64,000 nt of DNA from the NCBI GenBank assembly GCA_947630115.1, contig CANRGG010000004.1, forward strand, positions 1-64,000, given 5' to 3'. The notes beneath the pieces are model-generated. The model was not told the DNA's origin, did not search any database, and worked only from the letters and a program-made list of their open reading frames with translations. Shown piece after piece: positions 26,255 through 35,143 of the stretch (positions are counted from its first letter, which is position 1; every line of letters begins with the position of its first letter). Source of the stretch: an uncultured Clostridia bacterium. Lineage in GTDB: Bacteria > Bacillota > Clostridia > Christensenellales > Borkfalkiaceae. The position numbers and the translations under genes were made by a program.

Positions 26255-27087
26255 AGATTGGTCCCCCTCACGTTTTCATCCGCCGTAAATCCGCCCGACA
26301 GCCAGCTCGAGAGGAACACGACGATGAGCAGCACCAGGGCGACCATCGAGCCCATGTGCCAATCGTTGCCGAAATATTCATAGATGAATTTCCCGATGAT
26401 CGTCACCTTTGCGTTCCCGAGCATGTCCGAGACGACATAGTTCGTCATGGACGGAAGGAATACCATCGTGACGCCGCTCATGATCCCGGGCATGGAGAGG
26501 GGAAGGGTCACCCGGGTAAAGGTCGTGAACGCCCCGCCGCCGAGGTCCGCACTCGCCTCATAGAGACTCTGATCGATCTTCATGATCGTCGTGTAGAGCG
26601 GCAGGATCATGAAGGGCAGAAAGTCGTAGACCATGCCGAAGATCGTCTTGAAATAGTTCGCGCTCGTCAGCCCTTCGAGCGCGGGCGCCAGCGAGAGCAG
26701 GTTGAAGATCTCGCGGAGGGCGTTCACGCGGAGGACGAAGTTGATCCACATCGGGAGCACGAAGAGCATTAAGATGACGAATTTCTTTTTGAGTTTGCTC
26801 CGCGCCAGGATATAGGCGACGGGATAGGCGATGAGAAGGCACAGGACCGTCGTCACGAGCGCGATGACCAAAGAGTAGACGATCGTCGAAAGTTTCGTCG
26901 GGTCGGAGAAGAACCGTAAGAAATTCGAGAAGGAGAAGGAAAAACTCTCCGCGCCCGTCACGGGATCCTTCACACCCGTCGTGAACGCATAGAACAAAAT
27001 GACGAGCATGGGGATGATGACGAAAAAGAGGAGAAAGACCGCATAGGGGATCCCGAGCGTCTTTCGCGAAAAACGGGGGATCTTCAT
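26251..27087 (-). CDS. potB: Polyamine ABC transporter permease
   Basis: The 278-residue permease has about six helices and an EAA loop ([37 protein letters not shown]). Its [17 protein letters not shown] segment is typical of PotB. It forms the translocation pore with PotC and overlaps potA and potC by 4 nt. Confidence 0.94.
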   Translation of the reverse strand: MKIPRFSRKTLGIPYAVFLLFFVIIPMLVILFYAFTTGVKDPVTGAESFSFSFSNFLRFFSDPTKLSTIVYSLVIALVTTVLCLLIAYPVAYILARSKLKKKFVILMLFVLPMWINFVLRVNALREIFNLLSLAPALEGLTSANYFKTIFGMVYDFLPFMILPLYTTIMKIDQSLYEASADLGGGAFTTFTRVTLPLSMPGIMSGVTMVFLPSMTNYVVSDMLGNAKVTIIGKFIYEYFGNDWHMGSMVALVLLIVVFLSSWLSGGFTADENVRGTNL

Positions 27088-28586
27088 TTTTTCGCCTCCT
27101 GGTTTTTGAGGGTGAGCTTGATCTTATCCTTCGGGATGATGACCGACACAAAGTCGTTCTCGTTCCAGAGATCGTCGGTGGAGAGCACGAAATCCTCCTC
27201 TTCCTCCTCCGTCCGGACAATGAGCCGGTAATGATCGCCCTTATAGATGATGGAGATGATGTGCCCCGTCGTGCCGCCCGCCTCCGCGTCGTCGCTGATC
27301 GAAATATCCGAAAGTCCCACTTCCACCCGGACTTCGACGCCCGTGAGGTCGATCTTTTCGCCCGCGGCGGTGATGAGATAGTCCTCCTCGTCGAGACGGC
27401 TCCCGGGATAGAGCTGGGTGACGTCGCAGTCGAATTCTCCGTCCGCAAACTCCACGGTGTTGCGCTTGGTGATGACGCCGTCGAAAACGTTGGAAGTATA
27501 GCGCGGCTTCATGAGATGGATCCCGTCCGGCGAGACGCAAAGGCCGATCTTTTCGCCGATTTCCCGGCTCTCCGTGCTCTGGACGACGATCTCATACTTT
27601 CCGACCTGCACCGTGATCTCATAGTGGATCCCCTTGAACACGACCGAGAGCACCTCGCCCTTGAGCATTCCCTCTTCGGGCGCGCACATTTTGAGGTCCT
27701 CGGGCCGCACGACGACGTCTACGATCTCGTTGAGCCCGAACTCGTCGAGGCAGGCGAACGTCTTGCCGCAGAATTTGACCTGCTTTTCGCCCACGACCTT
27801 GCCGTTGAAGATGTTGCTCTCGCCGATGAAGTCGGCGACGAAGGTGTTCGCGGGCTCATCATAGATGCCCTTGGGCGTGCCGATCTGCTGGACGACCCCG
27901 TCCGCCATGACGACGATCGTGTCCGACATCGTGAGCGCCTCCTCCTGATCATGCGTCACATAGATGAAGGTGATCCCGAGGCGGCGGTGGATCTCTTTGA
28001 GCTCGATCTGCATTTCCTTGCGCATTTTGAGGTCGAGCGCGCCGAGCGGCTCGTCGAGGAGCAGGATCTCGGGTTCGTTGACGATCGCCCGCGCGATCGC
28101 GACCCGCTGCTGCTGTCCGCCCGAGAGGGTGGAGATGGAGCGCTTCTCGAAGCCTTCAAGATCGACGATCTCGAGCGCCTTTTTCACTTTTTCGGAGATC
28201 TCCTTCTTGGAGAGCCTCTCGCGCTTCGTGTACCGCTCGCCCTTGCTGTTTTCATAGGTGTTCTCCACCTTCTTGCAGCGCAGCCCGAACGCGATGTTTT
28301 CGAACACGTTGAGATGGGGGAAGAGGGCATAGCGCTGGAACACCGTGTTGACGGGGCGCTTGTTGGGGGGCAGCTGCGAGACGTCCTTGCCGTTGAGGAG
28401 GATCTGCCCGCTCGTGGGAAGATCGAAGCCCGCGATCATGCGCAGCGTCGTCGTCTTTCCGCAGCCAGAGGGACCCAAAAAGGTGATGAATTCTCCCTTT
28501 TTGACGTAAAAACTGATGTTGTCGATGACAAGATTGTCGTCGAAATACTTGGTGACGTTTTTCAGTTCGATGATTTTTTCAGCCAT
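27084..28586 (-). CDS. potA: Polyamine ABC transporter ATP-binding protein, extended
   Basis: The 500-residue ATPase is longer than usual PotA (about 370). Walker [10 protein letters not shown] is at 38-46, the signature SGGQQQR at about 156-162, and Walker B ILLLDEP follows with the H-loop THDQEEAL. A charged 25-residue insert ([18 protein letters not shown]) lies between the Q-loop and the signature. The C-terminus carries two TOBE-like segments that look duplicated: [19 protein letters not shown] and [19 protein letters not shown]. It energises polyamine uptake with PotBC and overlaps potB by 4 nt. Confidence 0.93.
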   Translation of the reverse strand: MAEKIIELKNVTKYFDDNLVIDNISFYVKKGEFITFLGPSGCGKTTTLRMIAGFDLPTSGQILLNGKDVSQLPPNKRPVNTVFQRYALFPHLNVFENIAFGLRCKKVENTYENSKGERYTKRERLSKKEISEKVKKALEIVDLEGFEKRSISTLSGGQQQRVAIARAIVNEPEILLLDEPLGALDLKMRKEMQIELKEIHRRLGITFIYVTHDQEEALTMSDTIVVMADGVVQQIGTPKGIYDEPANTFVADFIGESNIFNGKVVGEKQVKFCGKTFACLDEFGLNEIVDVVVRPEDLKMCAPEEGMLKGEVLSVVFKGIHYEITVQVGKYEIVVQSTESREIGEKIGLCVSPDGIHLMKPRYTSNVFDGVITKRNTVEFADGEFDCDVTQLYPGSRLDEEDYLITAAGEKIDLTGVEVRVEVGLSDISISDDAEAGGTTGHIISIIYKGDHYRLIVRTEEEEEDFVLSTDDLWNENDFVSVIIPKDKIKLTLKNQEAKK

Positions 28587-28631
28587 GCTCTTCTCCTTTT
28601 GTTTTCAGCCGCGAGGGTTTCCGCCTTTCGC

Positions 28632-29171
28632 TCAGAAGTTGGGAGGGGTCGAGATCCAGATGAATTTCGCCTTTCCCTTTCCTTTATTTATAATGGAATG
28701 TTCCTTGTCGGCGGTGAAATAGAAGCTCTCGCCCTTTTTCGCCGCATGCCGCCTGCCCGCGCAGACGATCTCGATCCGCCCTTCCAGGACATAGCCGAAC
28801 TCCTCGCCCTCATGGGGGAAGTCCGCGTTCGTCTCCGCGCCGGGAGACAGCTCGACGAGCACCGGCTCCATCATGTTCTTCTGTGCGTTCGGGATCAGCC
28901 AGTCGAAGATCATTCCCTCTGACTGCTTTTCGATGTACTCCGCCTCGGTAAAGACGACTTTCTGCTCGCTCTCCTCGTGGAAAAAGTCGGAGAGATTGCT
29001 CCCGAGTGCGTTCAGTAGATCGACGAGCGTCGCGATCGAGGGGCTTGTGAGGTCGTTTTCGAGCTGGGAAATGTATCCCTTCGTGAGCTCGCACCGGTCG
29101 GCGAGCTCTTCCTGCGTCAGATTGATCCGCTGCCGCATTTCCCTGATTTTTGCGCCGAGTTCCATGTCCAA
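28632..29171 (-). CDS. XRE-cupin transcriptional regulator of the pot operon
   Basis: This 179-residue protein has an N-terminal Xre/Cro helix-turn-helix (LGAKIREMRQRINLTQEELADRCELTKGYISQLEN, residues 5-39). It has a C-terminal cupin barrel with HEGEEFGYVLEGRIEIVCAGRRHAAKKGESFYF. The layout is that of PuuR-type polyamine-responsive repressors. It is the first gene of the pot operon, 45 bp before potA, and two palindromes upstream of it are likely its operators, implying autoregulation by polyamine level. The ligand is inferred from context. Confidence 0.88.
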   Translation of the reverse strand: MDMELGAKIREMRQRINLTQEELADRCELTKGYISQLENDLTSPSIATLVDLLNALGSNLSDFFHEESEQKVVFTEAEYIEKQSEGMIFDWLIPNAQKNMMEPVLVELSPGAETNADFPHEGEEFGYVLEGRIEIVCAGRRHAAKKGESFYFTADKEHSIINKGKGKAKFIWISTPPNF

Positions 29172-29224
29172 AACCTCTTGTATCTTCCGTCTTTGCGCGG
29201 ATTTTTTTCACGCGCCGCCGCGTG

Positions 29225-29245
29225 AAGTTTAGTATATCTAAACTT
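29225..29245. promoter_or_regulatory. Operator palindrome 1 of the pot operon
   Basis: Perfect arms AAGTTTAG and CTAAACTT flank TATAT. The centre contains TATACT on the minus strand, a candidate -10, so a bound regulator would block transcription of the regulator-pot operon. Confidence 0.75.
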
Positions 29246-29274
29246 TTTCTCATTTTTTATGAAACTCTCGCAAA

Positions 29275-29293
29275 ATTAAACCGAAAGTTTAAT
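29275..29293. promoter_or_regulatory. Operator palindrome 2 of the pot operon
   Basis: Perfect arms ATTAAAC and GTTTAAT flank CGAAA. It shares the GTTTA half-site with palindrome 1, 40 bp upstream on the transcript side (centre to centre about 49 bp). Confidence 0.7.
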
Positions 29294-29553
29294 AAAAATA
29301 AACACACGACGCGGACAGTATATTCGATACGCGCGAAGATGTCAACCGTTTTGCGCGAAAATTTTGAAAACGGCCAGATTGTGAGAAATATGCAGAAAAT
29401 GATAAAATCTGTCGAAAACAGCGGCAAAAGCCCGTTTTTCGGCGGAAATTTTTCCGGAATTGAACGGAAAATCAAACGAAAAGACCGGAAAATTCGTCCG
29501 GGTCACGGTAAGAGCGGGGCGGAAAAGAGGGGGGGAAAGACAAAAAGAGCGGG
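29294..29553. other. Intergenic stretch without a gene
   Basis: Between the pot operators and the rpsT terminator I see no coding region or RNA gene. The sequence holds several AAAATTTT-like and CGGAAAA runs and nothing else notable. Confidence 0.5.
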
Positions 29554-29581
29554 AAAAAGCGCTTCCGCAGGGAAGCGCTTT
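29554..29581 (-). terminator. Intrinsic terminator of rpsT
   Basis: AAAGCGCTTCC pairs perfectly with GGAAGCGCTTT; on the minus strand the stem is followed by a TTTTT tract. Confidence 0.85.
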
Positions 29582-29638
29582 GAAAGTCAGTGAAATTTTC
29601 CGCGCAAGCAGGCGCGGGGAAGATCGGGATCGTTCTTC

Positions 29639-29902
29639 TCAGGCGATGGCGGCAAGTTTTTTCGCAAGTTTCGCCTTTTTATTTGCCGCGTTGTTCTTGT
29701 GCAGGATCCCCTTGGAAGCGGCGGAGTCGATCGCGGAAACGGTCTCGGGATAGAGCTTGTCTGCCGTCTCCTTGTCTCCCGCGCTGACCGCGGCGAGGAA
29801 CTTCTTGATCTGCGTTTTTAAGGCAGACTTGATCGCCTTGTTCTGCATTTCCTTTTTCTCTGTGACAAGAACGCGCTTTTTTGCGGATTTGATGTTGGGC
29901 AC
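29639..29902 (-). CDS. rpsT: 30S ribosomal protein S20
   Basis: The 87-residue basic protein binds 16S rRNA in the small subunit. It shows the classic [17 protein letters not shown] start and the [16 protein letters not shown] end. The start codon is GTG at 29902 with AAGGAG upstream. It has its own promoter and terminator and is divergent from murI. Confidence 0.97.
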   Translation of the reverse strand: MPNIKSAKKRVLVTEKKEMQNKAIKSALKTQIKKFLAAVSAGDKETADKLYPETVSAIDSAASKGILHKNNAANKKAKLAKKLAAIA

Positions 29903-29938
29903 TGTAATTCTCCTTCGGTTTCAATTTCAATCTCCGAT

Positions 29939-29967
29939 ATTTTAGCATAAAATAGAATGCTTGTAAA
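29939..29967 (-). promoter_or_regulatory. Promoter of rpsT
   Basis: On the minus strand TTTACA and TAAAAT are 17 bp apart, about 35 nt before the GTG start. Confidence 0.7.
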
Positions 29968-30026
29968 CTGTTTTTGCGTCGATCGGTCAAAAATTTCCGA
30001 AAATTTTCGAAAGGGGAGGGAAGATC

Positions 30027-30836
30027 ATGCTCAAAGCGGGCGTATTCGACAGCGGCGTCGGGGGGCTGACCGTCTTGAAAGACTGCGTTCGGCTCATGCC
30101 CGGGGTCCGGTTCTACTATTTCGGCGACAACCTCAACGCGCCTTACGGCAGCCGGCCGGAGGAGGAGATCGTCCGCCTCGTCCGGAGCGCCCTCGAGCGG
30201 TTCCGCGCGCTCGGGGTGGACGCCGCCCTACTCGCCTGCAACACGGCGACGTCGGTCTGCGCCGAGATCATGCGCCGCGAGTTTCCCTTCCCCGTCGTGG
30301 GCATGGAGCCCGCCGTCGCGCCCGCCGCCCGCCGCGCGAAAAACGTGCTCGTCCTCTGCACCCCGGTGACCGCCGCGGGCAAACGGCTTTCGGCGCTCAT
30401 CGCCCGCTTCCCCCAAACGAAATTCACCGTCTTTCCGGCGGGAGGGCTCGCCGGGGCCATCGAATGCGCCCTGATTGAGGGGACCTCCTTCGATCTTTCC
30501 GCCGAGATCCCGCCGCCCGGGGCATTTCGGAGGGAAAACCCCGAAAAAAAGCTGTCCACTTCTGTCCCCCCGTTCGACGGCGTCGTCCTCGGCTGTACCC
30601 ATTACCTCTTTTTCCGCCGGAAAATCGCCGAATTTTATCGCGCGCCCGTCTTTGACGGCAACGAAGGCACCGCAAAAAGGCTCAAAAACCTGCTTTGCGA
30701 GGGGAATTTCGTCCACGAAAATCCCACAATTTCCGACAAAGGTTTGGGCGCGAATCGTCCCGTTTTTTTGGGAGATTGCGCGGAAATCAACGAAAAAATC
30801 TATAATTCAAACAAATGTTTTCGAAATTTTTTATAA
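30027..30836 (+). CDS. murI: Glutamate racemase
   Basis: The 269-residue enzyme makes D-glutamate for peptidoglycan. The start AGVFDSGVGGLTVLKD gives the conserved aspartate and serine. The two catalytic cysteines are in LLACNTATS and VLGCTHYLFF. The FYYFGDNLNAPYGSRP box is intact. About 30 residues near 155-185 (PPPGAFRRENPEKKLSTSVPP) form a loop longer than usual. The gene lies just before the dcw cluster but is separated from it by the strong mraZ promoter. Confidence 0.95.
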   Translation: MLKAGVFDSGVGGLTVLKDCVRLMPGVRFYYFGDNLNAPYGSRPEEEIVRLVRSALERFRALGVDAALLACNTATSVCAEIMRREFPFPVVGMEPAVAPAARRAKNVLVLCTPVTAAGKRLSALIARFPQTKFTVFPAGGLAGAIECALIEGTSFDLSAEIPPPGAFRRENPEKKLSTSVPPFDGVVLGCTHYLFFRRKIAEFYRAPVFDGNEGTAKRLKNLLCEGNFVHENPTISDKGLGANRPVFLGDCAEINEKIYNSNKCFRNFL

Positions 30837-30846
30837 AAATGCAAAA

Positions 30847-30893
30847 AAAGTGGCGAAAAGGGGCTGCGAGTGGTTGACAATCCCCAAAAGTGG
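30847..30893 (+). promoter_or_regulatory. MraZ-type operator boxes
   Basis: GTGG occurs at 30850, 30870 and 30890, exactly 20 bp apart, with a related GGGG at 30860. Two copies are AAAGTGG. MraZ is known to bind direct repeats of this kind upstream of its own gene and represses the dcw operon. The boxes overlap the -35 and spacer of the promoter. Confidence 0.75.
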
Positions 30894-30902
30894 TGCTATA
30901 AT
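30874..30902 (+). promoter_or_regulatory. Consensus promoter of the dcw cluster
   Basis: TTGACA at 30874-30879 and TATAAT at 30897-30902 are 17 bp apart. It precedes mraZ by about 27 bp. Confidence 0.9.
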
Positions 30903-30928
30903 CATAAACGTAACACGGAGAGAATCGT

Positions 30929-31429
30929 ATGGGAGTCCTTTTCGGGCGTGCCGAGCACACCATGGATGTCAAAAACAGAATCAGGATCCCTGCCAAGTTT
31001 CGTACGGAGCTCATGGGGGACGACAGCAGCCGGAAGCTGTACTTTGTACAGTTTTCGGACGACTGTATCGCGCTCGTGGACGAACAGGGGCTTTCCGCCC
31101 GTTTCGGCAGCTTCTCCGATATCGATCCCATGGACGAGCCCACGCTGAACGCGCTGCGTTTTTTCTCGGGCATGGTCGAAGAGTATGAAGAGGACTCGCA
31201 GGGGAGGGTCGTCCTTCCCAAATCGGTCCGCGAGCATATCGGTGCGGACAAGAACCATTGCGAGCTCGTCTCGGTCGGCATGTACAGCTATCTCGAGATC
31301 TGGACGAAGGAGAAATACGACAAAGTCGTCAAGGGGCAGACGCCCGCCTCCGTCCGGCAGCAGCTGAGCGAGAGCAAGAGTCGGTTCCACAAGGCGGAAG
31401 CCGAGCAGAGAGCGGAAACCGGGAAATGA
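30929..31429 (+). CDS. mraZ: Transcriptional regulator MraZ
   Basis: The 166-residue protein has two SpoVT/AbrB-like half domains: residues about 5-50 (EHTMDVKNRIRIPAKFRTEL) and 80-125 (EDSQGRVVLPKSVREHIGA). Both carry the D...GRxxIP/LP pattern of MraZ. The last ~25 residues form a Q/S/R-rich tail. It is a nucleoid-associated regulator of the division cluster. Its stop overlaps the rsmH start by 4 nt. Confidence 0.95.
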   Translation: MGVLFGRAEHTMDVKNRIRIPAKFRTELMGDDSSRKLYFVQFSDDCIALVDEQGLSARFGSFSDIDPMDEPTLNALRFFSGMVEEYEEDSQGRVVLPKSVREHIGADKNHCELVSVGMYSYLEIWTKEKYDKVVKGQTPASVRQQLSESKSRFHKAEAEQRAETGK

Positions 31430-32358
31430 GCGGATTTTATCACCGTCCCGTCCTCCTCGACGAGGTGATCGAAGGGTTGAAGATCCGCGACGGCGGACTT
31501 TACTTCGACGGAACGGTCGGAGGCGGCGGACATTCCTTTGCGATCCTTTCGGCGGGCGCGCATGTGCGGCTCCTCGGAACGGACCGGGACGCAGAGGCGA
31601 TCGCGGCGGCCGAAGAGCGGCTGGCGCCCTTCCGCGGCAGATACGAACTCTATCATACCAATTATAAAAACTATCGCGAAGTCTTTGGTCGGGCGGGCGC
31701 GGACAAGCTGGATGGCGCGCTATTGGACTTGGGAATATCATCGCATCAGATCGACGATGAGAACAGAGGATTTTCTTACCGGAAAGCTGACGCGCCCCTC
31801 GACATGAGAATGGACACGACCTCTTCCTTCACGGCGTACGACGTTGTGAACGGATACGAGGAGACGCGTCTCATTCGCATTTTACGCGACTTCAGCGAAG
31901 AAAAATTTGCGGCCTCCATCGCGCGGAACATCGTGCGGGAGAGGGCGAAAGAGCCGATCGGGACCTGCGGAAAGCTGGAAAAGATCGTCGAAGAGAGCAT
32001 TCCGCCCAAAATGCGTTCCGCCGCCTGCGCCAGACAGACCTTTCAGGCGGTGCGGATCGAGGTCAACGGTGAGCTCGACGGCTTGGGAGAATGTGTAAAA
32101 GGGCTTGCCCGGACGCTGAGGCCGGGCGGAAGGATCTGCGTCCTCACCTTCCATTCGCTCGAGGATCGGATCGTCAAAAACGTGTTCCGCGAAATGAGCG
32201 CGGACTGCACCTGTCCCAAAAACTTTCCGGTCTGCGTCTGCGGAAAGAAGCGGGAGATCGCCGTGATCGGGAAAAAGCCGGTCACCGCAAGCGCGGAGGA
32301 GATCGGGCTCAACCCGAGGAGCAAGAGCGCAAAACTCAGGATCGCAGAAAAATTATAG
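31426..32358 (+). CDS. rsmH: 16S rRNA (cytosine-1402 N4)-methyltransferase
   Basis: The 310-residue S-adenosylmethionine enzyme modifies C1402 in the ribosomal decoding centre. FYHRPVLLDEVIEGL, GTVGGGGHSFAIL (cofactor loop), LGTDRDAEAI and LDLGISSHQIDDENRGFSYR are all present. The end carries EERxVKxxF-like SLEDRIVKNVF and NPRSKSAKLRIAEK. ATG at 31426 overlaps the mraZ stop. It is the usual second gene of the cluster. Confidence 0.97.
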   Translation: MSGFYHRPVLLDEVIEGLKIRDGGLYFDGTVGGGGHSFAILSAGAHVRLLGTDRDAEAIAAAEERLAPFRGRYELYHTNYKNYREVFGRAGADKLDGALLDLGISSHQIDDENRGFSYRKADAPLDMRMDTTSSFTAYDVVNGYEETRLIRILRDFSEEKFAASIARNIVRERAKEPIGTCGKLEKIVEESIPPKMRSAACARQTFQAVRIEVNGELDGLGECVKGLARTLRPGGRICVLTFHSLEDRIVKNVFREMSADCTCPKNFPVCVCGKKREIAVIGKKPVTASAEEIGLNPRSKSAKLRIAEKL

Positions 32359-32400
32359 CATAAAACGGCGCACAGTGCAATAAAAATAGGAGAGAAAATA

Positions 32401-33354
32401 ATGGCTGATACGGGATTTTTGGAAAAAGAGTATGACGCGGCGTCCCAGGGACAAGGGGCGCCCGCGGAAGAAGTATACGACGAGGCGACGGAACATCGCC
32501 GCCGCATGGCTGCCAAATTCGAGGAACTTTGCGCGCAGCCCGTAGACTATGCCAAATATGCCGAACGCGCACAGGAAAGCTATTTCTCTTCCGACCGCGG
32601 AGAAGCCCGTTATACCGATTATCCCGTAGAAAACCGCGCGCCGAGGGCTGCGACCGTTACGGCGCCTGCGGACGCGCCCAACGCGATGAACCGGATCAAC
32701 GATTATATGGAATCGTCCCGGCGGATCGTGGAGATGAACCGGGGCTTGCAGATGGCTGCCGGCGAGGACTATGCGCCCGAGATGAACGCGCAGGCGTTTG
32801 CGCCGTTCGCGCCCGAGGCGGAAATGCAGGCTATGCCCGAAATGCAGTATCTGGAGGAGCCGCAGTTCGCCGCTCCTCGGGACGAATACATGGGCTGGCT
32901 GTACCGCGAAGGGATCGTGCAGAGCCAGGAGCTCGCGCCGACGGCGGAGGCGCCCGCCGAAACCATGCCGTTCCATGAATTTACCGGCGCCTATCCCGCC
33001 GAAGAAACGTCGAGCGAAGAGGACGCGCTTCCCAGCCGGGAGACGATGGGGCACTATTCGGAAGAAGGGGAGATCGAGGACGAAGAGGACGCCATCCCGA
33101 CGCAGGGGATCGGATCCCGAACGAAGATCGTGCTTGCCGCGATCGCAGCGGCGATCATGATCCTGCTTGCGGTCATCTGTATCAACGCGGCGGTCATCAG
33201 AAGCCTGAATTCGGACGTTTCCTTCCGGGAACAGACCGTCACGGACCTTGGCGAAACGCTCCGCGGAATCCAGAGCGAGATCGAAGATCTCACGGCTCCC
33301 GAGTATATCGAAAGTTGGGCGGCGGAACACGGAATGACGCCTCCGAGGTCATGA
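32401..33354 (+). CDS. FtsL-like division protein with long cytoplasmic N-terminal extension
   Basis: The gene sits where ftsL normally is. The C-terminal ~75 residues have a FtsL layout: one helix (about 243-265, KIVLAAIAAAIMILLAVICINAAV), a short coiled coil (FREQTVTDLGETLRGIQSEIEDL), and PEYIESWAAEHGMTPP, which resembles the FtsL end. The preceding ~240 residues are unusual: acidic, rich in A, E, M, P and Y, low in complexity and probably disordered. Ordinary FtsL is about 100-120 residues. The role in the FtsB/DivIB divisome subcomplex is inferred from position and topology. The start follows AGGAGAG; the stop overlaps the next gene by 4 nt. Confidence 0.75.
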   Translation: MADTGFLEKEYDAASQGQGAPAEEVYDEATEHRRRMAAKFEELCAQPVDYAKYAERAQESYFSSDRGEARYTDYPVENRAPRAATVTAPADAPNAMNRINDYMESSRRIVEMNRGLQMAAGEDYAPEMNAQAFAPFAPEAEMQAMPEMQYLEEPQFAAPRDEYMGWLYREGIVQSQELAPTAEAPAETMPFHEFTGAYPAEETSSEEDALPSRETMGHYSEEGEIEDEEDAIPTQGIGSRTKIVLAAIAAAIMILLAVICINAAVIRSLNSDVSFREQTVTDLGETLRGIQSEIEDLTAPEYIESWAAEHGMTPPRS

Positions 33355-35123
33355 CCGTTCCCCGCGGAGGGGATCTTATCAAACAGAATACAGCGGATTT
33401 TTCATTTACCGTCCTACGAAAGAGGTTATTTGCCATGATTTTGGCGATAACCTTTCTTTTTTGCATTTTTTCGGCGCGGTTCTTCTATGTGCAGGTCCTC
33501 TGGCAGCAGGAGCTGCTTTACCGCGCCCTCGATCAATGGACGCGGGAGATCCCGGTCGTCGCCGAGCGCGGGCTCGTGACCGACCGGAACGGCGAGATCC
33601 TCGCGGGGAACGAGACCGCCTACAGCGTCTATGCGCGCGCCAACGCCGTCAAGGAGCCCGAACATGCGGCGCAGGTGCTCTCCGCCCTTCTCGGGACCTC
33701 CTTCGAGGAGACCGAAAAGCTCCTTTCCGACCGTTCGCGCTCGGAGATCACCCTGCTCAAACAGGGCGAAAAGACGCTGGTGGAGAGACTTGAAGGGGCG
33801 AACCTTGCCGGGATCTACTATGCCCGCGACAACAAGCGGGTCTATCCCTACGGAAATCTTGCCTCGCAGGTGCTCGGCTTCACGGCGATGGGCAGCGAGG
33901 GCACGACCGGGATCGAGCGCTATTACGACGAATATCTTTCGGGCAAGAACGGGGAGATCCTCTATGAGACCGACCTTGTCGGCGTGGAGCTCGAGGGGGC
34001 GGACGCCGCCTATCTTCCCGCGGAGAACGGGCTCAACGTGAAGCTCACCCTCGACTACCGGATCCAGGCGCTCAGCGAGGAAGTCATGGGAAGGGCGCTC
34101 GCCTCGACGGGGGCGAAGGGAGCGAGATGTATCGTCCTCGACCCGAACGACTTTTCGGTGCTTGCGATGGTCAATCTTCCCTCATACGATCTCAACGACC
34201 CGCCGCGGGAGGACATGGAGGCCCTCAACGCCCTCTCCCGCAACCGGCTCGTCAGCGATATTTACGAGCCCGGCTCGACCTTCAAGATCGTCACCGCCGC
34301 CGCGAACATCGAGGAATCCCTCCGCGGGAACGCCAAGGCGTTTTCGACCTCGCATGTCTTTCCCTCGTCGCGGACGCGGAGCGTGGACGGCACGACCATC
34401 CGCTGCTGGAGCGACCATGCGAACGGCAAGCACAGCAACCAAACCCTTGCGGAGGCTCTCAACAACAGCTGCAACCCCTGTTTTGTGGACATCGCGCTCT
34501 CCCTCGGCAAGGATACCTTTTACGAATATCTCAAAGCCTTCCGTTTCGGCAGCGCGACGGGGATCGACTTTTCGGGCGAGGCGGTGGGAATGCTCCTGCC
34601 GCGGGGGACGGTGCGCGACTGCGACCTTGCGCGGATCGGCTTCGGGCAGACCATCGCGGTGACGCCGCTGCAGCTCGCCTGCGCCGCGGCGTCCGCGGTC
34701 AACGGCGGATACTATTATGCGCCGCACATTCTGAGCGAGATCCGCTCCCCGGACGGATATGTCAGCGAGCGCTTCGAAAAGACCCTGCTCGGACGGACGG
34801 TCGGGGAGGAGGCGTCGAGGATCCTCTCTGGAATGCTCGAGGGAGTCGTCCGGGATGGCAGCGGCAAGCACGCCTTCCTCGAGGGCTACCGCGTCGGCGG
34901 CAAGACGGGCACCGCCCAGAAATACGAGAACGGCGTCATCGCGCAGGGGAAATACGTTTCCTCCTTCGTCGGATTTTTCCCGGCGAACGCGCCGCGCTAT
35001 CTTTGTCTTGTCATCATCGACGAGCCGCAGGGGACTTATTACGGCAGCACCGTCGCCGCACCCTGCGCAAAGGAGATCTTCGAAGGGATCATCTCTCTCA
35101 TGAAGATCGCGCCTTTTGAGTAA
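33351..35123 (+). CDS. ftsI: Class B penicillin-binding protein, division transpeptidase
   Basis: The 590-residue protein has one N-terminal helix (about 22-42) followed by the PBP dimerisation domain with RGLVTDRNGEILA. The transpeptidase domain has S309 in the STFK motif (EPGSTFKIVT), SCN at 373-375 and KTGT at 518-521. It crosslinks septal peptidoglycan. No PASTA domains follow, so it is of the FtsI/PBP2B short type rather than SpoVD. The ATG at 33351 overlaps the ftsL-like stop and is preferred over an upstream in-frame ATG. Confidence 0.94.
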   Translation: MTVPRGGDLIKQNTADFSFTVLRKRLFAMILAITFLFCIFSARFFYVQVLWQQELLYRALDQWTREIPVVAERGLVTDRNGEILAGNETAYSVYARANAVKEPEHAAQVLSALLGTSFEETEKLLSDRSRSEITLLKQGEKTLVERLEGANLAGIYYARDNKRVYPYGNLASQVLGFTAMGSEGTTGIERYYDEYLSGKNGEILYETDLVGVELEGADAAYLPAENGLNVKLTLDYRIQALSEEVMGRALASTGAKGARCIVLDPNDFSVLAMVNLPSYDLNDPPREDMEALNALSRNRLVSDIYEPGSTFKIVTAAANIEESLRGNAKAFSTSHVFPSSRTRSVDGTTIRCWSDHANGKHSNQTLAEALNNSCNPCFVDIALSLGKDTFYEYLKAFRFGSATGIDFSGEAVGMLLPRGTVRDCDLARIGFGQTIAVTPLQLACAAASAVNGGYYYAPHILSEIRSPDGYVSERFEKTLLGRTVGEEASRILSGMLEGVVRDGSGKHAFLEGYRVGGKTGTAQKYENGVIAQGKYVSSFVGFFPANAPRYLCLVIIDEPQGTYYGSTVAAPCAKEIFEGIISLMKIAPFE

Positions 35124-35143
35124 ATTTTTTCGGGAGATCGGAT

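Noticed and set aside
27231..28922. 563-residue plus-strand open frame opposite potA
   Set aside because: potA has all ABC motifs on the other strand. The plus-strand product has no recognisable domain.
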